Assembly (NCBI RefSeq): GCF_003576645.1
Contig: NC_044925.1
Location: 8,010,715 to 8,074,714 of the forward strand
Reading direction: 5' to 3'
Source: Ipomoea triloba
Taxonomy: Eukaryota; Streptophyta; Magnoliopsida; Solanales; Convolvulaceae
DNA length: 64,000 nucleotides
Shown: piece by piece, positions 21,991 through 34,515 of the stretch
Position numbering within the stretch: position 1 is the stretch's first letter
Layout of the letters: every line of letters begins with the position of its first letter
Notes under the pieces: generated by a model
What the model was told of the DNA's origin: nothing
The model's database searches: none
What the model saw: the letters and a program-made list of their open reading frames with translations, nothing else
Program-made: the position numbers and the translations under genes

Positions 21991-24900
21991 CTAAGCATAC
22001 TTATGATAATGGTGTTTCATAAAATCAGACAAGGGTGAATTATATGTATCACCTACAATTTTGCAATACTCTCTCCACCACTGCATGAATGTGCTCCCTG
22101 GCCAGAAAATCTGATAAGATACTGAGTAATTATTTACCAAATCCATCACATACTCCTCAAATTTAATCAGCTCCTTCCTAAATGAATCTTCAACATCTCT
22201 ACTATTTTGTCCATTTTTCAACAGTTTGCACAATATAATAGCCTCCTCTACATGAGCCCAAAAGCACGAATCCTCGGTTAGTGTAGAAGCTCTACTTCTT
22301 TTTGTATCTGCAATCTGGACTGGTAGATCATCCTTCCACCACTGTTCCAATACTCTATAATGCTCAGATCTTCCCTGAGTTAGGTAATCTCTTTTGCCTT
22401 TGCTATAGTATTCCGCTATGTCAAGTGGTTCGACGATCCTTCTATAGTTTGTCCCTGCATAAAGCCAACGACCCTGAAAATTCGCCCCTTCTTTCTGAAG
22501 CATGTTCTCTGCTTCTCGCACAATTCTTTCCCAGTTCAGATTCAGAATTTTGTGGTGTTGGATGATTTCTAGTTTACTTTTTGCTTCATCTCTGCTTCGG
22601 GAGCGAATTGTCTTATACCTGTCATAGTATCCTACTTGATCCACAATGCCCTTCATATACCATTCAAGATGAGTAATGTGTACCTTCATTTCCATTAGTA
22701 TCTTGTTGGGAAGAAAACCATTCCTCTTGTGTTGTGGAATAGACACTGCCCTTTCTACAATCTTTGTTACAAGACAGCTTGTGTTTTTGCCATCCTGCTT
22801 CATTAAAAGCAATAATTTTATGTAAACAAAGAGAGTAATGCTATATTCCCCTACCAGAATCACTTCTTAATATTCACTCATTGACATGTCATTATTGTAT
22901 TGGATTATTATGTGAACTCTTTACTATCTCAAAATAACCAACAAAAATAAAAGTTTTTCCTTTTTGCCAGCCAAATAGGTGGTCACAAGATCGAACCACG
23001 GTGGTGAGAGCATTGATTCTTTGTGCTGAAAAAGATTGAGAAAGTATTGAACAGATACTACTTATAAAGAATCACGAGTGTTTAAAAAAAATGTTTTTCC
23101 TTGTTAAGATTTACTTATAGATAATGACATGTCAGAGAGTGATTTTAGTAGGGAAAGTTAACATTTTTCATTCAGAAAACATGTATATGAGAAGTATTTA
23201 TAAGGTAGAAGAAACTTAAATTCAGCCATAGTTCTCCATATAACAAACAACATGCAAAGGAGGACAATTTGAACATAGTTCAATTACCTGCATTTTTTCA
23301 ATCCCAATCTCATCCAGTTGTAAAACTATTCCTGCTTGAAGTGGATTGCTTAATGAGTCAGGCAACTTTGAAATTCCCTTGCACACCATTTTCCAACAAA
23401 GGCGTTCCAAAATACCGCCATAATCAACAAACTCAGGCCAGCAGTGTCCAGGATTTTGATTAGCAGCAGAGTTTAATAAAACTATAGTCTTCATTAGTTC
23501 CAGAACTGATTCAGTGTCTTCAAAACAAGAATAGCCCGATTCTGAGCATATAAGAGTCGTACCAAACGGTCTATATGAACAGAGTTCAGAATTTGAGCGA
23601 AGAGTATCATCATTCTGATCTGACATGACGAAGAACAGAATTGGATCTTTGTCATAGACCACGTGCAGAAAGCTAGAGTTCCATCTTGGGTACTCTGAGA
23701 TGGCTTCTTGGAATCCATTGTCTCCAAGGAGTGGTGAACCAAAAGTAATGCAGAGGGTAGAGTTGCGATACATGCGGGCAGACATGCTATCAAGTAGCCA
23801 TAAGGTGAAGAGAGATGCCACAGATCCTCCTAACGAATGCCCAGTTATAATAACAGGACGGGAAGATTCAAACTACATGAGAAAAGTCAGAAAACAATAC
23901 AAAGTGTCAGTAAACATTGCCTTGACACTCCCACAAAGAAGCAAACCCATGCATCACAATCAACACAACGTTTATGCATTATTCAAAAAAGAAAGTTAGA
24001 ATGCTCATCCCAATGGAATTACCAGGTTTTGGCCATAAATGAAGAATGGTTTAATAATATAATAAATACTTACATAGTAGCACATACCAATAGAAAGCTC
24101 TAATCCAAGCATTTGAATTGTCATTCATATCACTATATAATGTGATGTGATGTTAATTAGAATTGCCAAAGGCAAGGTCAGGATTACAAATCTAACCAGA
24201 ATGACTAACACAATTCAGTGAGAAAAGGTAAGAATGATAGTAATTATCTGACAAAAGCAAAGATACATGGGAAAAATCACCAAAATAACAATAAAAATAA
24301 GGGAAAAATGCAATTTTAGTCCCTCAATTATTCCTTGCTAGCGATTTTAGTCCCTAACTTTTTATCGTTGTAATATATACCCCTAACTCTTCAAAAAAGT
24401 TGAATTCTTAACCTTGGAGCAGCAAAACTATTAAACTCTATTAAAATTTTACTTAGTATATAGATATTTTAAAATTTTATTATCTTTGTTCTTTATAACA
24501 TTGTCTGTTTTGGTATTTCATCTGCAAAATAGAGATTTGACAACCTTCATCCCTAAAATTTTTCTTTTCAATTTTTGCACATCGTCTTTATTTTCTCTAC
24601 ATGACCATGTTAAAATCATGTTTTTTATTTACAAATGAAATATCGAGACCAAATAATATTATAATTAAAGAAAACCATTAAAAAGTACTAAAATACCCTT
24701 GTACTAATTACTAAATATAATTTCAATAGAGTTTAATTGTTTTGTTGCTACTAAGTTAAAACGTGTAACTTTTTTAAAGACTTAAAAGAATGTATATCAG
24801 GTAAAAAATTACAGACTAAAACCGCTAGCATGATGGATCAATTGAGGGAATATAATTGCATTTTTCCCTAAAAATAACAATAAAAATGAAGAGATACCTG

Positions 24901-25405
24901 GTGTGTGATGGAAGAGACGTCATCTTTGACAGAGACAAAAAGGTCAACCGCAGCTTTGTGGAAATGAAACGAAGAGTTGACTTTGTCATCAATGAAATCA
25001 AACTCAGAGGAAAGTGTAGCGCTGAATTCTTGGTATGAGACCAGCTCTGTACCTAATTCTCGTAGATGATTCCCAGTGCAATCAGCGGTGGTCACAAAAG
25101 CAATGATGGTACCAAGTGATGCATCCTGGAAGACTTGATGGTTGACTCTCACGGTGAGAGGCGATGTCGGATCATCACGCCCATGGATTTGATTTCGGAG
25201 CTCCGAAATCGCGTTCCAAGAACGCCGAAGCACATCAGAAGAGACCGCCAAGCTTGCCAGTTCCTGCCCACTGCTGAACCTATTCAACAAGAAGGCGAAG
25301 AAGAAGAAGTAGGAGGTGAGAATTGAAAATGGTTGGCGCAAAGCCTTTAGTTACAAGTTGCATCTGAGAAGCTTACAGGGGAGATGGGTTCATCATTGCC
25401 GCCAT
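21991..25405 (-). CDS. SAG101: SAG101, EDS1-family lipase-like immune regulator (599 aa, 4 exons)
   Basis: Exons on the minus strand: 25405-25377, 25279-24898, 23872-23288 and 22794-21991. All introns are GT-AG and phases match, giving 1800 nt. Exon 1 is only 29 nt (MAAMMNPSP), and splicing it to exon 2 removes the need for a non-ATG start. Residues 1-332 are the alpha/beta-hydrolase lipase-like domain with GHSLGG (148-153) and CITFGSPLLGD; the usual VPR after the HVV..DKDP segment is replaced by ILFF. Residues from 333 form the EP domain (LEWYMKG, YAGTNYRRIVEPLDIAEYY, CFWAHVEEAI, FMQWWREY). The pattern FEEYV and EPLDIAEYY with GRSEHY fits SAG101 better than PAD4 or EDS1. In known plants SAG101 pairs with EDS1 in the nucleus and works with NRG1 helper NLRs downstream of TIR-type receptors. 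Intron 2 holds a TIR element and intron 3 a SINE. No disabling change was seen. Confidence 0.93.
22968..23095 (+). mobile_element. SINE-like fragment in SAG101 intron 3
   Basis: GGTGGTCACAAGATCGAACC (a B-box-like motif) is followed by GATTGAGAAAGTATTGAACA and a run of A at about 23086. The GTTGAGAAAGTA-type body is shared with the SINEs at 4226 and 46257. It is antisense to SAG101. Confidence 0.55.
24299..24870. mobile_element. TIR element in SAG101 intron 2, flanked by a 17-bp direct repeat
   Basis: Inverted ends AGGGAAAAATGCAATTTTAG (left) and, reversed, AGGGAAAAATGCAATTATAT (right) pair over about 50 bp, including GCTAGCGATTTTAGTC. The same 17 bases AAAATAACAATAAAAAT occur at 24282-24298 and 24871-24887. 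The element carries no genes. The TTTAGTCCCTCAA style of terminus is shared with the elements at 63724 and about 10725. Confidence 0.75.
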
Positions 25406-26387
25406 AGCTTACTGCTTAGGATGCCATTAACAACAATGGGAAATTGAACCAAAATTTCAAAGTATTGGATTAAAATGGACGACCCTAATAAGAAATTTTC
25501 AATTGGAAAATGATGTGACCCTATTAGTTAAAATTTAAAAATGCATTTGTCAAATGTAATTTACATTTTTTTAATGAGTTAATTTCGCTAGAGACCCCTA
25601 TTTTTTGTGTCAATTCTAAATTTAGTCCAAAATTATCGTTTTTATTTAATATCTCAGACTATTATTTTTTTGATACTTTTTGCCTTTTCATATTTTTCAT
25701 TTGTTATTTTTTCTTATTTCAACTAGTTTAATTGATTTAGGATTTAACTACAAATTGTTTGAATTTTTTGTGAATTAACTCTTTTTTAATTTAAAAAATA
25801 TTGAATGAATGCCATGCGTATATTCCTACGTCCACATCTATAAAAGTATAAACACATAGCGGTTATGCATTTCTCATATGAGATATGTCAAACGCGGCAT
25901 ACTGGACAAATTATTGTGTGGACCATGATCCATATAATTGTGTGGATCATAATTGTAATATACATTTTTAAAATACAAAAAGTTCATTATCTGTGTATTG
26001 AATATACATTATTTGATAATATATAAAAATCATGTACTTTCAAATAAATATACTTTATGTATACAAATAATGTACTTTTAATATATTAAAACGTACTTTT
26101 TATTTATGGTTCACACAAATGCGTGGACCATGGTCCATGAAATAATGATTGCACACTGAGTGGATGGGTCAGTCAGACTAACCCGCTCAACATATTGTTG
26201 AAAGGCGAATTTTAATGAGTTTGTTTGGAAGGAAAAAATTAAGCTATGATTTTTACACTAATGGAGAGTGTTGGTCCCAAAAGGTTGGAGTTACAAGTCT
26301 AGAGGGGGTGAATAGACTTGTGAACCATTAGAGTTTTTTAACGATTCAGTTATAGCTTCGAAGGGTAAATTTCTTTGCAATAACAAT
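25406..26387. other. SAG101 upstream region with a foldback repeat
   Basis: The first few hundred bases should hold the SAG101 promoter; I could not pick a convincing TATA box. An inverted repeat lies at about 25910-26145, with ATTGTGTGGACCATGATCCA on the left and GCGTGGACCATGGTCCATGA on the right, probably a MITE. From about 26270 a repeat begins (GTTGGTCCCAAAAGGTTGGA, CTAGAGGGGGTGAATAGACT) that continues into the triplicated segment. Confidence 0.5.
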
Positions 26388-28643
26388 TCGTTGAGTATGC
26401 ACAGCGGAAATGTTTTAACCCTTTTTAAGTGGTTTTGCACATAGATTTGTTCTTTTCAAAGGTTAGAATTTGCACGTGTTAGAGAGTATGAAATATGCAG
26501 TAAATAAGCAGAGAGGGAGAGAGAGGGATTTTTTTTTAGTAGTTCGACCAACTCAGCTTACTCCATTCTTCTCCCTAAAACTTCAAAGGAGGTTTGCACT
26601 ATCCCTTTAGTACAAAGAGATCATTCAATCCTTGAACACAAAGCTGGACTTGAGTGTCTAGGTTTTTCAACTCCAAGAGTTTACTCTGCCTCTTTTTCCT
26701 TTTACCGAGTAGAGATACAAATGTTTGAAGAAAATTGTTCATCAATATCCAACAAGAGAACTTGACTTCTTTGAATTTGGATCATGAACTTCACTTGAGC
26801 ATCACAAGTCTCTAATATTGATATAGCTTTGTAGCTTTTTGTCTCTCTCATTGGTCACGAGTTATCTAACTTGAAACTTTGAGCACTACTTGAGAATTTT
26901 TCACTTGATTGGCTACCACCTTCTTCAATCTTGAATGAAGGTATTTATAGGCATTTTAAATAAATCCGTTAAAATCTTTTGGCATAATCAAAATCTAAAA
27001 TACAGTTGTTCCTAACAGAGCGTACGGTTTTTTGAAAAATTTTATTCCTACAAAATTGAGTTTTGTGTGGGCTCCAATATTGACGCACTTTAAGCATTAA
27101 AATAGTGCAACTTAAGCACACAAAGAAAGTATCTTAAGAACACAAATCACACACCTAAAGTTTTAAAATGGCGCACTTTAAGCACACAAACAAAGCACCT
27201 TAAGAACACAAACCCCGCATCTAAAGTTTTAAAATGGTGCACCTTAGGTTTCAACAATTGGCGCACCTTAAGTATACAAATCACACACCTTAAGAAGGAA
27301 AATCATGAACCTAAAACTTTAATCCGACGCACGCACCTTAAATTTGACATAGATGCAAAAAGATCAAATTGCCACCATTTTTTTTAATCATTATTAATCT
27401 TGAAGGTTGATTTTATATCTACTATACTAATAAGAGCCAAATAGTGTTAGGCCTAAAATAGGTAGAAAAAATGGCAGTCAAATTATTTAATCAAATGTAT
27501 GACTCAGATGAATTATTTAATCAAATAGATGGTTAAGATAATTCAGATTAATATTATTCATAGAGATTACCTAATTTAACCTTACTTTTATGATTATCCG
27601 TTAAGTTTTCCGTTAAATATTCTCTTCTCCGTTAATATTCCGTTAACTTTTAACTTACCCATTAATTCCTATAAGAAAGGTCTTAGGTTCGAATCTCATC
27701 TCAATCAAATGTGACATAATTAAGTTTCTCACTCTATTTACTCTTATTAATTAAATTAAATAAATTAGTAGCTACAACAAAAAATGATACATATGTATTT
27801 CTTTAATTTAGAATTATGTGTCTACAATACCTTTATTTGAAAAAATTATTCATTATCAAAAAATTAAATTAAATAAGAGAAATAATTTCATTAGTTATAT
27901 TGTCTTTATTTTCTCTCATGCAAAGATTCTTTACATTCAAATTTATCAATTGATATTCATTATTATATTCCCCATTATCTTATTTTTACAATATCTTATA
28001 ATTAAATATCAAAGTTATAGTACAAAATAATGTTATATATTTATTTAACAAGTATTTTATTAATACTATGAAAAAAAATTTAAATAATTTGAAGCTAATT
28101 ATATTAACTACTTGGAATTGGTTGACAAAGAGAGTACTCAAATAACCCAACAAATTGAAGCGTAATCGCTCTATTTTACTCTTATTGAATTAAATAAATT
28201 AGTAGTTATACCAAAAAATGATACATATGTATTTCTTTAATACCATGAAAAAAATAAAAAAGAATAGTTTGAAACCAATCATATTAACTACTTGAGGGAT
28301 TTGTTGACAATGAAAGTACTCAAATAACCCATTACCAAGCAAATTGAAGTGATCTAAGAAACTACATTTTAATATCTTTGGAATATATAATATTTTAAAT
28401 TTTCAAATTTTTATTAATTTATTTAATCTTTTTTCTTAAACTAGGGATTTCTTTATCCACAATAACTCATTCAACAATAATGGTTGAACCAAATGAACCC
28501 CAAGCATAACACCTAAAGGAAAGTCCATAGCTCCTATATCATAATCTCATTGCATGAAGCTACCAATAATAACCGAATTGCAAATAACACACTACCAACA
28601 AAAAGGAAGAGAACAAATAGTAAAGATGAAGACAATGACAATG
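26388..28643 (+). repeat. Triplicated segment, copy 1 (dispersed repeat plus Helitron H4)
   Basis: 2256 bp that recur without visible differences at 28645-30900. The first ~1030 bp is a dispersed repeat of unknown class (GAGTATGCACAGCGGAAATG, TAGTTCGACCAACTCAGC), ending in a block of GCGCACCTTAAG-type motifs (27070-27345). From 27418 it is a Helitron of the family described at 7489 (A|TCTACTATACTAATAAGAGCC). The copy is cut by a single N at 28644. Confidence 0.9.
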
Positions 28644-28644
28644 N

Positions 28645-31238
28645 TCGTTGAGTATGCACAGCGGAAATGTTTTAACCCTTTTTAAGTGGTTTTGCACATA
28701 GATTTGTTCTTTTCAAAGGTTAGAATTTGCACGTGTTAGAGAGTATGAAATATGCAGTAAATAAGCAGAGAGGGAGAGAGAGGGATTTTTTTTTAGTAGT
28801 TCGACCAACTCAGCTTACTCCATTCTTCTCCCTAAAACTTCAAAGGAGGTTTGCACTATCCCTTTAGTACAAAGAGATCATTCAATCCTTGAACACAAAG
28901 CTGGACTTGAGTGTCTAGGTTTTTCAACTCCAAGAGTTTACTCTGCCTCTTTTTCCTTTTACCGAGTAGAGATACAAATGTTTGAAGAAAATTGTTCATC
29001 AATATCCAACAAGAGAACTTGACTTCTTTGAATTTGGATCATGAACTTCACTTGAGCATCACAAGTCTCTAATATTGATATAGCTTTGTAGCTTTTTGTC
29101 TCTCTCATTGGTCACGAGTTATCTAACTTGAAACTTTGAGCACTACTTGAGAATTTTTCACTTGATTGGCTACCACCTTCTTCAATCTTGAATGAAGGTA
29201 TTTATAGGCATTTTAAATAAATCCGTTAAAATCTTTTGGCATAATCAAAATCTAAAATACAGTTGTTCCTAACAGAGCGTACGGTTTTTTGAAAAATTTT
29301 ATTCCTACAAAATTGAGTTTTGTGTGGGCTCCAATATTGACGCACTTTAAGCATTAAAATAGTGCAACTTAAGCACACAAAGAAAGTATCTTAAGAACAC
29401 AAATCACACACCTAAAGTTTTAAAATGGCGCACTTTAAGCACACAAACAAAGCACCTTAAGAACACAAACCCCGCATCTAAAGTTTTAAAATGGTGCACC
29501 TTAGGTTTCAACAATTGGCGCACCTTAAGTATACAAATCACACACCTTAAGAAGGAAAATCATGAACCTAAAACTTTAATCCGACGCACGCACCTTAAAT
29601 TTGACATAGATGCAAAAAGATCAAATTGCCACCATTTTTTTTAATCATTATTAATCTTGAAGGTTGATTTTATATCTACTATACTAATAAGAGCCAAATA
29701 GTGTTAGGCCTAAAATAGGTAGAAAAAATGGCAGTCAAATTATTTAATCAAATGTATGACTCAGATGAATTATTTAATCAAATAGATGGTTAAGATAATT
29801 CAGATTAATATTATTCATAGAGATTACCTAATTTAACCTTACTTTTATGATTATCCGTTAAGTTTTCCGTTAAATATTCTCTTCTCCGTTAATATTCCGT
29901 TAACTTTTAACTTACCCATTAATTCCTATAAGAAAGGTCTTAGGTTCGAATCTCATCTCAATCAAATGTGACATAATTAAGTTTCTCACTCTATTTACTC
30001 TTATTAATTAAATTAAATAAATTAGTAGCTACAACAAAAAATGATACATATGTATTTCTTTAATTTAGAATTATGTGTCTACAATACCTTTATTTGAAAA
30101 AATTATTCATTATCAAAAAATTAAATTAAATAAGAGAAATAATTTCATTAGTTATATTGTCTTTATTTTCTCTCATGCAAAGATTCTTTACATTCAAATT
30201 TATCAATTGATATTCATTATTATATTCCCCATTATCTTATTTTTACAATATCTTATAATTAAATATCAAAGTTATAGTACAAAATAATGTTATATATTTA
30301 TTTAACAAGTATTTTATTAATACTATGAAAAAAAATTTAAATAATTTGAAGCTAATTATATTAACTACTTGGAATTGGTTGACAAAGAGAGTACTCAAAT
30401 AACCCAACAAATTGAAGCGTAATCGCTCTATTTTACTCTTATTGAATTAAATAAATTAGTAGTTATACCAAAAAATGATACATATGTATTTCTTTAATAC
30501 CATGAAAAAAATAAAAAAGAATAGTTTGAAACCAATCATATTAACTACTTGAGGGATTTGTTGACAATGAAAGTACTCAAATAACCCATTACCAAGCAAA
30601 TTGAAGTGATCTAAGAAACTACATTTTAATATCTTTGGAATATATAATATTTTAAATTTTCAAATTTTTATTAATTTATTTAATCTTTTTTCTTAAACTA
30701 GGGATTTCTTTATCCACAATAACTCATTCAACAATAATGGTTGAACCAAATGAACCCCAAGCATAACACCTAAAGGAAAGTCCATAGCTCCTATATCATA
30801 ATCTCATTGCATGAAGCTACCAATAATAACCGAATTGCAAATAACACACTACCAACAAAAAGGAAGAGAACAAATAGTAAAGATGAAGACAATGACAATG
30901 TTACTCAAAAGAGAATTAAGAACACTTAGAAAAATTCAAATGAAAAGTAGTATTTATTTAGACTATCATTTTTAGACCAAATATTTACACTATCGATTTT
31001 ACAAGGTTGCAAACATTTATATTTTAGTAATAATTATAATGAATTTTCTATATTATCTTGGATTCATATACTTTGAGTTAGATATTTAAATAAAAAAATT
31101 CGACATTCAATTACCCATGTATACATTTCTCCTATATAATCTTGCATTGATATACTTTCAAATATTTATTCAAATATAAACATTGGGTATAGAAGTAGTA
31201 TATATATTACGTAGCTAGTTTTTTTTTTTTTTTTTTTT
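28645..31238 (+). repeat. Triplicated segment, copy 2
   Basis: Its first 2256 bp equal copy 1 at an offset of 2257. Copy 2 then continues through the Helitron (29675-31190), which stops at CATTGGGTAT without the usual 3' hairpin, and ends in an unrelated T-rich stretch and a single N at 31239. Confidence 0.9.
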
Positions 31239-31239
31239 N

Positions 31240-33147
31240 GGTTTTTTGAAAAATTTTATTCCTACAAAATTGAGTTTTGTGTGGGCTCCAATATTGACGC
31301 ACTTTAAGCATTAAAATAGTGCAACTTAAGCACACAAAGAAAGTATCTTAAGAACACAAATCACACACCTAAAGTTTTAAAATGGCGCACTTTAAGCACA
31401 CAAACAAAGCACCTTAAGAACACAAACCCCGCATCTAAAGTTTTAAAATGGTGCACCTTAGGTTTCAACAATTGGCGCACCTTAAGTATACAAATCACAC
31501 ACCTTAAGAAGGAAAATCATGAACCTAAAACTTTAATCCGACGCACGCACCTTAAATTTGACATAGATGCAAAAAGATCAAATTGCCACCATTTTTTTTA
31601 ATCATTATTAATCTTGAAGGTTGATTTTATATCTACTATACTAATAAGAGCCAAATAGTGTTAGGCCTAAAATAGGTAGAAAAAATGGCAGTCAAATTAT
31701 TTAATCAAATGTATGACTCAGATGAATTATTTAATCAAATAGATGGTTAAGATAATTCAGATTAATATTATTCATAGAGATTACCTAATTTAACCTTACT
31801 TTTATGATTATCCGTTAAGTTTTCCGTTAAATATTCTCTTCTCCGTTAATATTCCGTTAACTTTTAACTTACCCATTAATTCCTATAAGAAAGGTCTTAG
31901 GTTCGAATCTCATCTCAATCAAATGTGACATAATTAAGTTTCTCACTCTATTTACTCTTATTAATTAAATTAAATAAATTAGTAGCTACAACAAAAAATG
32001 ATACATATGTATTTCTTTAATTTAGAATTATGTGTCTACAATACCTTTATTTGAAAAAATTATTCATTATCAAAAAATTAAATTAAATAAGAGAAATAAT
32101 TTCATTAGTTATATTGTCTTTATTTTCTCTCATGCAAAGATTCTTTACATTCAAATTTATCAATTGATATTCATTATTATATTCCCCATTATCTTATTTT
32201 TACAATATCTTATAATTAAATATCAAAGTTATAGTACAAAATAATGTTATATATTTATTTAACAAGTATTTTATTAATACTATGAAAAAAAATTTAAATA
32301 ATTTGAAGCTAATTATATTAACTACTTGGAATTGGTTGACAAAGAGAGTACTCAAATAACCCAACAAATTGAAGCGTAATCGCTCTATTTTACTCTTATT
32401 GAATTAAATAAATTAGTAGTTATACCAAAAAATGATACATATGTATTTCTTTAATACCATGAAAAAAATAAAAAAGAATAGTTTGAAACCAATCATATTA
32501 ACTACTTGAGGGATTTGTTGACAATGAAAGTACTCAAATAACCCATTACCAAGCAAATTGAAGTGATCTAAGAAACTACATTTTAATATCTTTGGAATAT
32601 ATAATATTTTAAATTTTCAAATTTTTATTAATTTATTTAATCTTTTTTCTTAAACTAGGGATTTCTTTATCCACAATAACTCATTCAACAATAATGGTTG
32701 AACCAAATGAACCCCAAGCATAACACCTAAAGGAAAGTCCATAGCTCCTATATCATAATCTCATTGCATGAAGCTACCAATAATAACCGAATTGCAAATA
32801 ACACACTACCAACAAAAAGGAAGAGAACAAATAGTAAAGATGAAGACAATGACAATGTTACTCAAAAGAGAATTAAGAACACTTAGAAAAATTCAAATGA
32901 AAAGTAGTATTTATTTAGACTATCATTTTTAGACCAAATATTTACACTATCGATTTTACAAGGTTGCAAACATTTATATTTTAGTAATAATTATAATGAA
33001 TTTTCTATATTATCTTGGATTCATATACTTTGAGTTAGATATTTAAATAAAAAAATTCGACATTCAATTACCCATGTATACATTTCTCCTATATAATCTT
33101 GCATTGATATACTTTCAAATATTTATTCAAATATAAACATTGGGTAT
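31240..33147 (+). repeat. Triplicated segment, copy 3
   Basis: It equals 29283-31190 at an offset of 1957, starting mid-repeat at GGTTTTTTGAAAAATT directly after an N. The Helitron part is 31632-33147. From 33148 the sequence differs from copy 2, so copies 2 and 3 have different right flanks. Confidence 0.9.
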
Positions 33148-33246
33148 TTTATAATTAAAGCTATTGAGTATACTAAACTTTTGTTAAAACAAAAGAATTG
33201 AACCTGTAATTAAAAAATAAAATGTTGACACAAAATTTATTTCAAA

Positions 33247-33798
33247 ACATAGCAATATAGTTTAAACATTTAAAAATAAACAAGTTTGCAATTAATTTTT
33301 TTTAAAAGTCTAAGTGAAGAAATTGTAAAAATGTAAATTTATTGTATTTATACTTGAGATCAGAGGTTCAAATTACTCCAAGTACATATATATCTTCCTC
33401 ATCTTGGGCACAACTTTTTTAATCCTTCCGCTGGCACAACTTTTTTTTTTTTTTAAATCCTTACTTTCTCTTTGCGCACAACAACATTTTACCACATTAA
33501 TATATTTTATGTTGTTGTGTTGTTGTTGTTGTATTGATTTTAAAGATTACGCTTTTGGTAACCTCATTTATTTATAAGAACGAGGCCACAAAAATTTAAA
33601 AACTTTATAGTGTGGTGACTTCAAAATTACTCCATTGAATGCACAAAAAAAAAAAAAAAAAAAAAAAAAGACGTAGTTTTTAGTAGACAGAAAGTTAATA
33701 TTTTGTATTTCATCAAAAGTCTTTACTTATTATAGTGTATAATAGACACGTTAAACACTAGTAATAAAATTAATTTTAGTATATTATCTAAAAATAAA
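33247..33798 (+). repeat. Direct repeat, left copy
   Basis: Matches 33923-34515 base for base apart from many one- to several-base deletions in this copy. Landmarks are CTAAGTGAAGAAATTGTAAA, GGGCACAACTTTTTT, TGATTTTAAAGATTACGCTT and GACGTAGTTTTTAGTAGACA. Confidence 0.8.
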
Positions 33799-33905
33799 CC
33801 CCCCCCCCCCTTCCCTACTGGGGATTGAACCTGTGACCTCTCACTTAGGAGCCACAGCTATGCCGCTTGATAGGGCCACAGCTATGCCACTTGACCACAA
33901 AACCT
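33798..33905 (-). mobile_element. tRNA-derived SINE, minus strand
   Basis: Read on the minus strand: TGTGGTCAAGTGGCATAGCT (A box TGGTCAAGTGGC) and, about 50 bases later, ACAGGTTCAATCCCCAGTAG (B box GGTTCAATCC), then a C/G run. A GGCATAGCTGTGGC unit is present twice. It lies exactly between the two direct-repeat copies. No functional tRNA fold was found. Confidence 0.65.
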
Positions 33906-33922
33906 TTAGCCTGTTCAAAAGT

Positions 33923-34515
33923 GCATAGCAACCTAGCTAGTTAAAACATTTAAAAATAACAAGTTTGCAATTAATTTTAAAAGATTCTAAGTGAAGAAAT
34001 TGTAAAAATGTAAATTTATTGTATTTCATACTTGAGATCAGAGGTTCAAATCTTACTCCAACTTTGTACATATATATCTTCCTCATGTCTTGGGCACAAC
34101 TTTTTTTTCAATCCTTCCGCTGGGCACAACTTTTTTTTTTTTTTTAAATCCTTTTATCTTTCTCTTTGCGCACAACAACATTTTACCACATTAATATTAT
34201 TATTATTGTTGTTGTTGTTGTTGTTGTTGTTGTATTGATTTTAAAGATTACGCTTTTGGTATGACCTCATTTATTTATAAGAACGAGGCCACAAAAATTT
34301 AAAAACTGGCCCGATATAGTGTGTGTGACTTCAAAATTACTCCATTGAATGCACAAAAAAAAAAAAAAAAAAAAAAAAAAGACGTAGTTTTTAGTAGACA
34401 GAAAGTTAATATTTTGTATTTCATCAAAAGTCTTCTACTTTATTATAGTGTATAATAGGACACGTTAAACACTAGTAATAAAAATTAATTTTTAAGTATA
34501 TTATCTAAAAATAAA
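33923..34515 (+). repeat. Direct repeat, right copy
   Basis: The longer, apparently less degraded copy of 33247-33798. It contains GAGGTTCAAATCTTACTCC, which resembles a Pol III B box, and a GTT microsatellite (about 34207-34231). Confidence 0.8.

Noticed and set aside
25135..25326. Plus-strand frames over SAG101 and RHD3 exons
   Set aside because: Antisense shadows of well-supported minus-strand exons.
25280..25341. SAG101 start with a hydrophobic leader (SILTSYFFFFAFLLNRFSS)
   Set aside because: It has no ATG, an in-frame stop lies just upstream, and the stretch is the pyrimidine-rich end of intron 1.
27818..28030. Conserved 70-aa frame (MSTIPLFEKIIHYQKIKLNK) repeated in six places
   Set aside because: It recurs because the Helitron recurs; AT-rich, no domain, and in the triplicated copies identical through probable misassembly.
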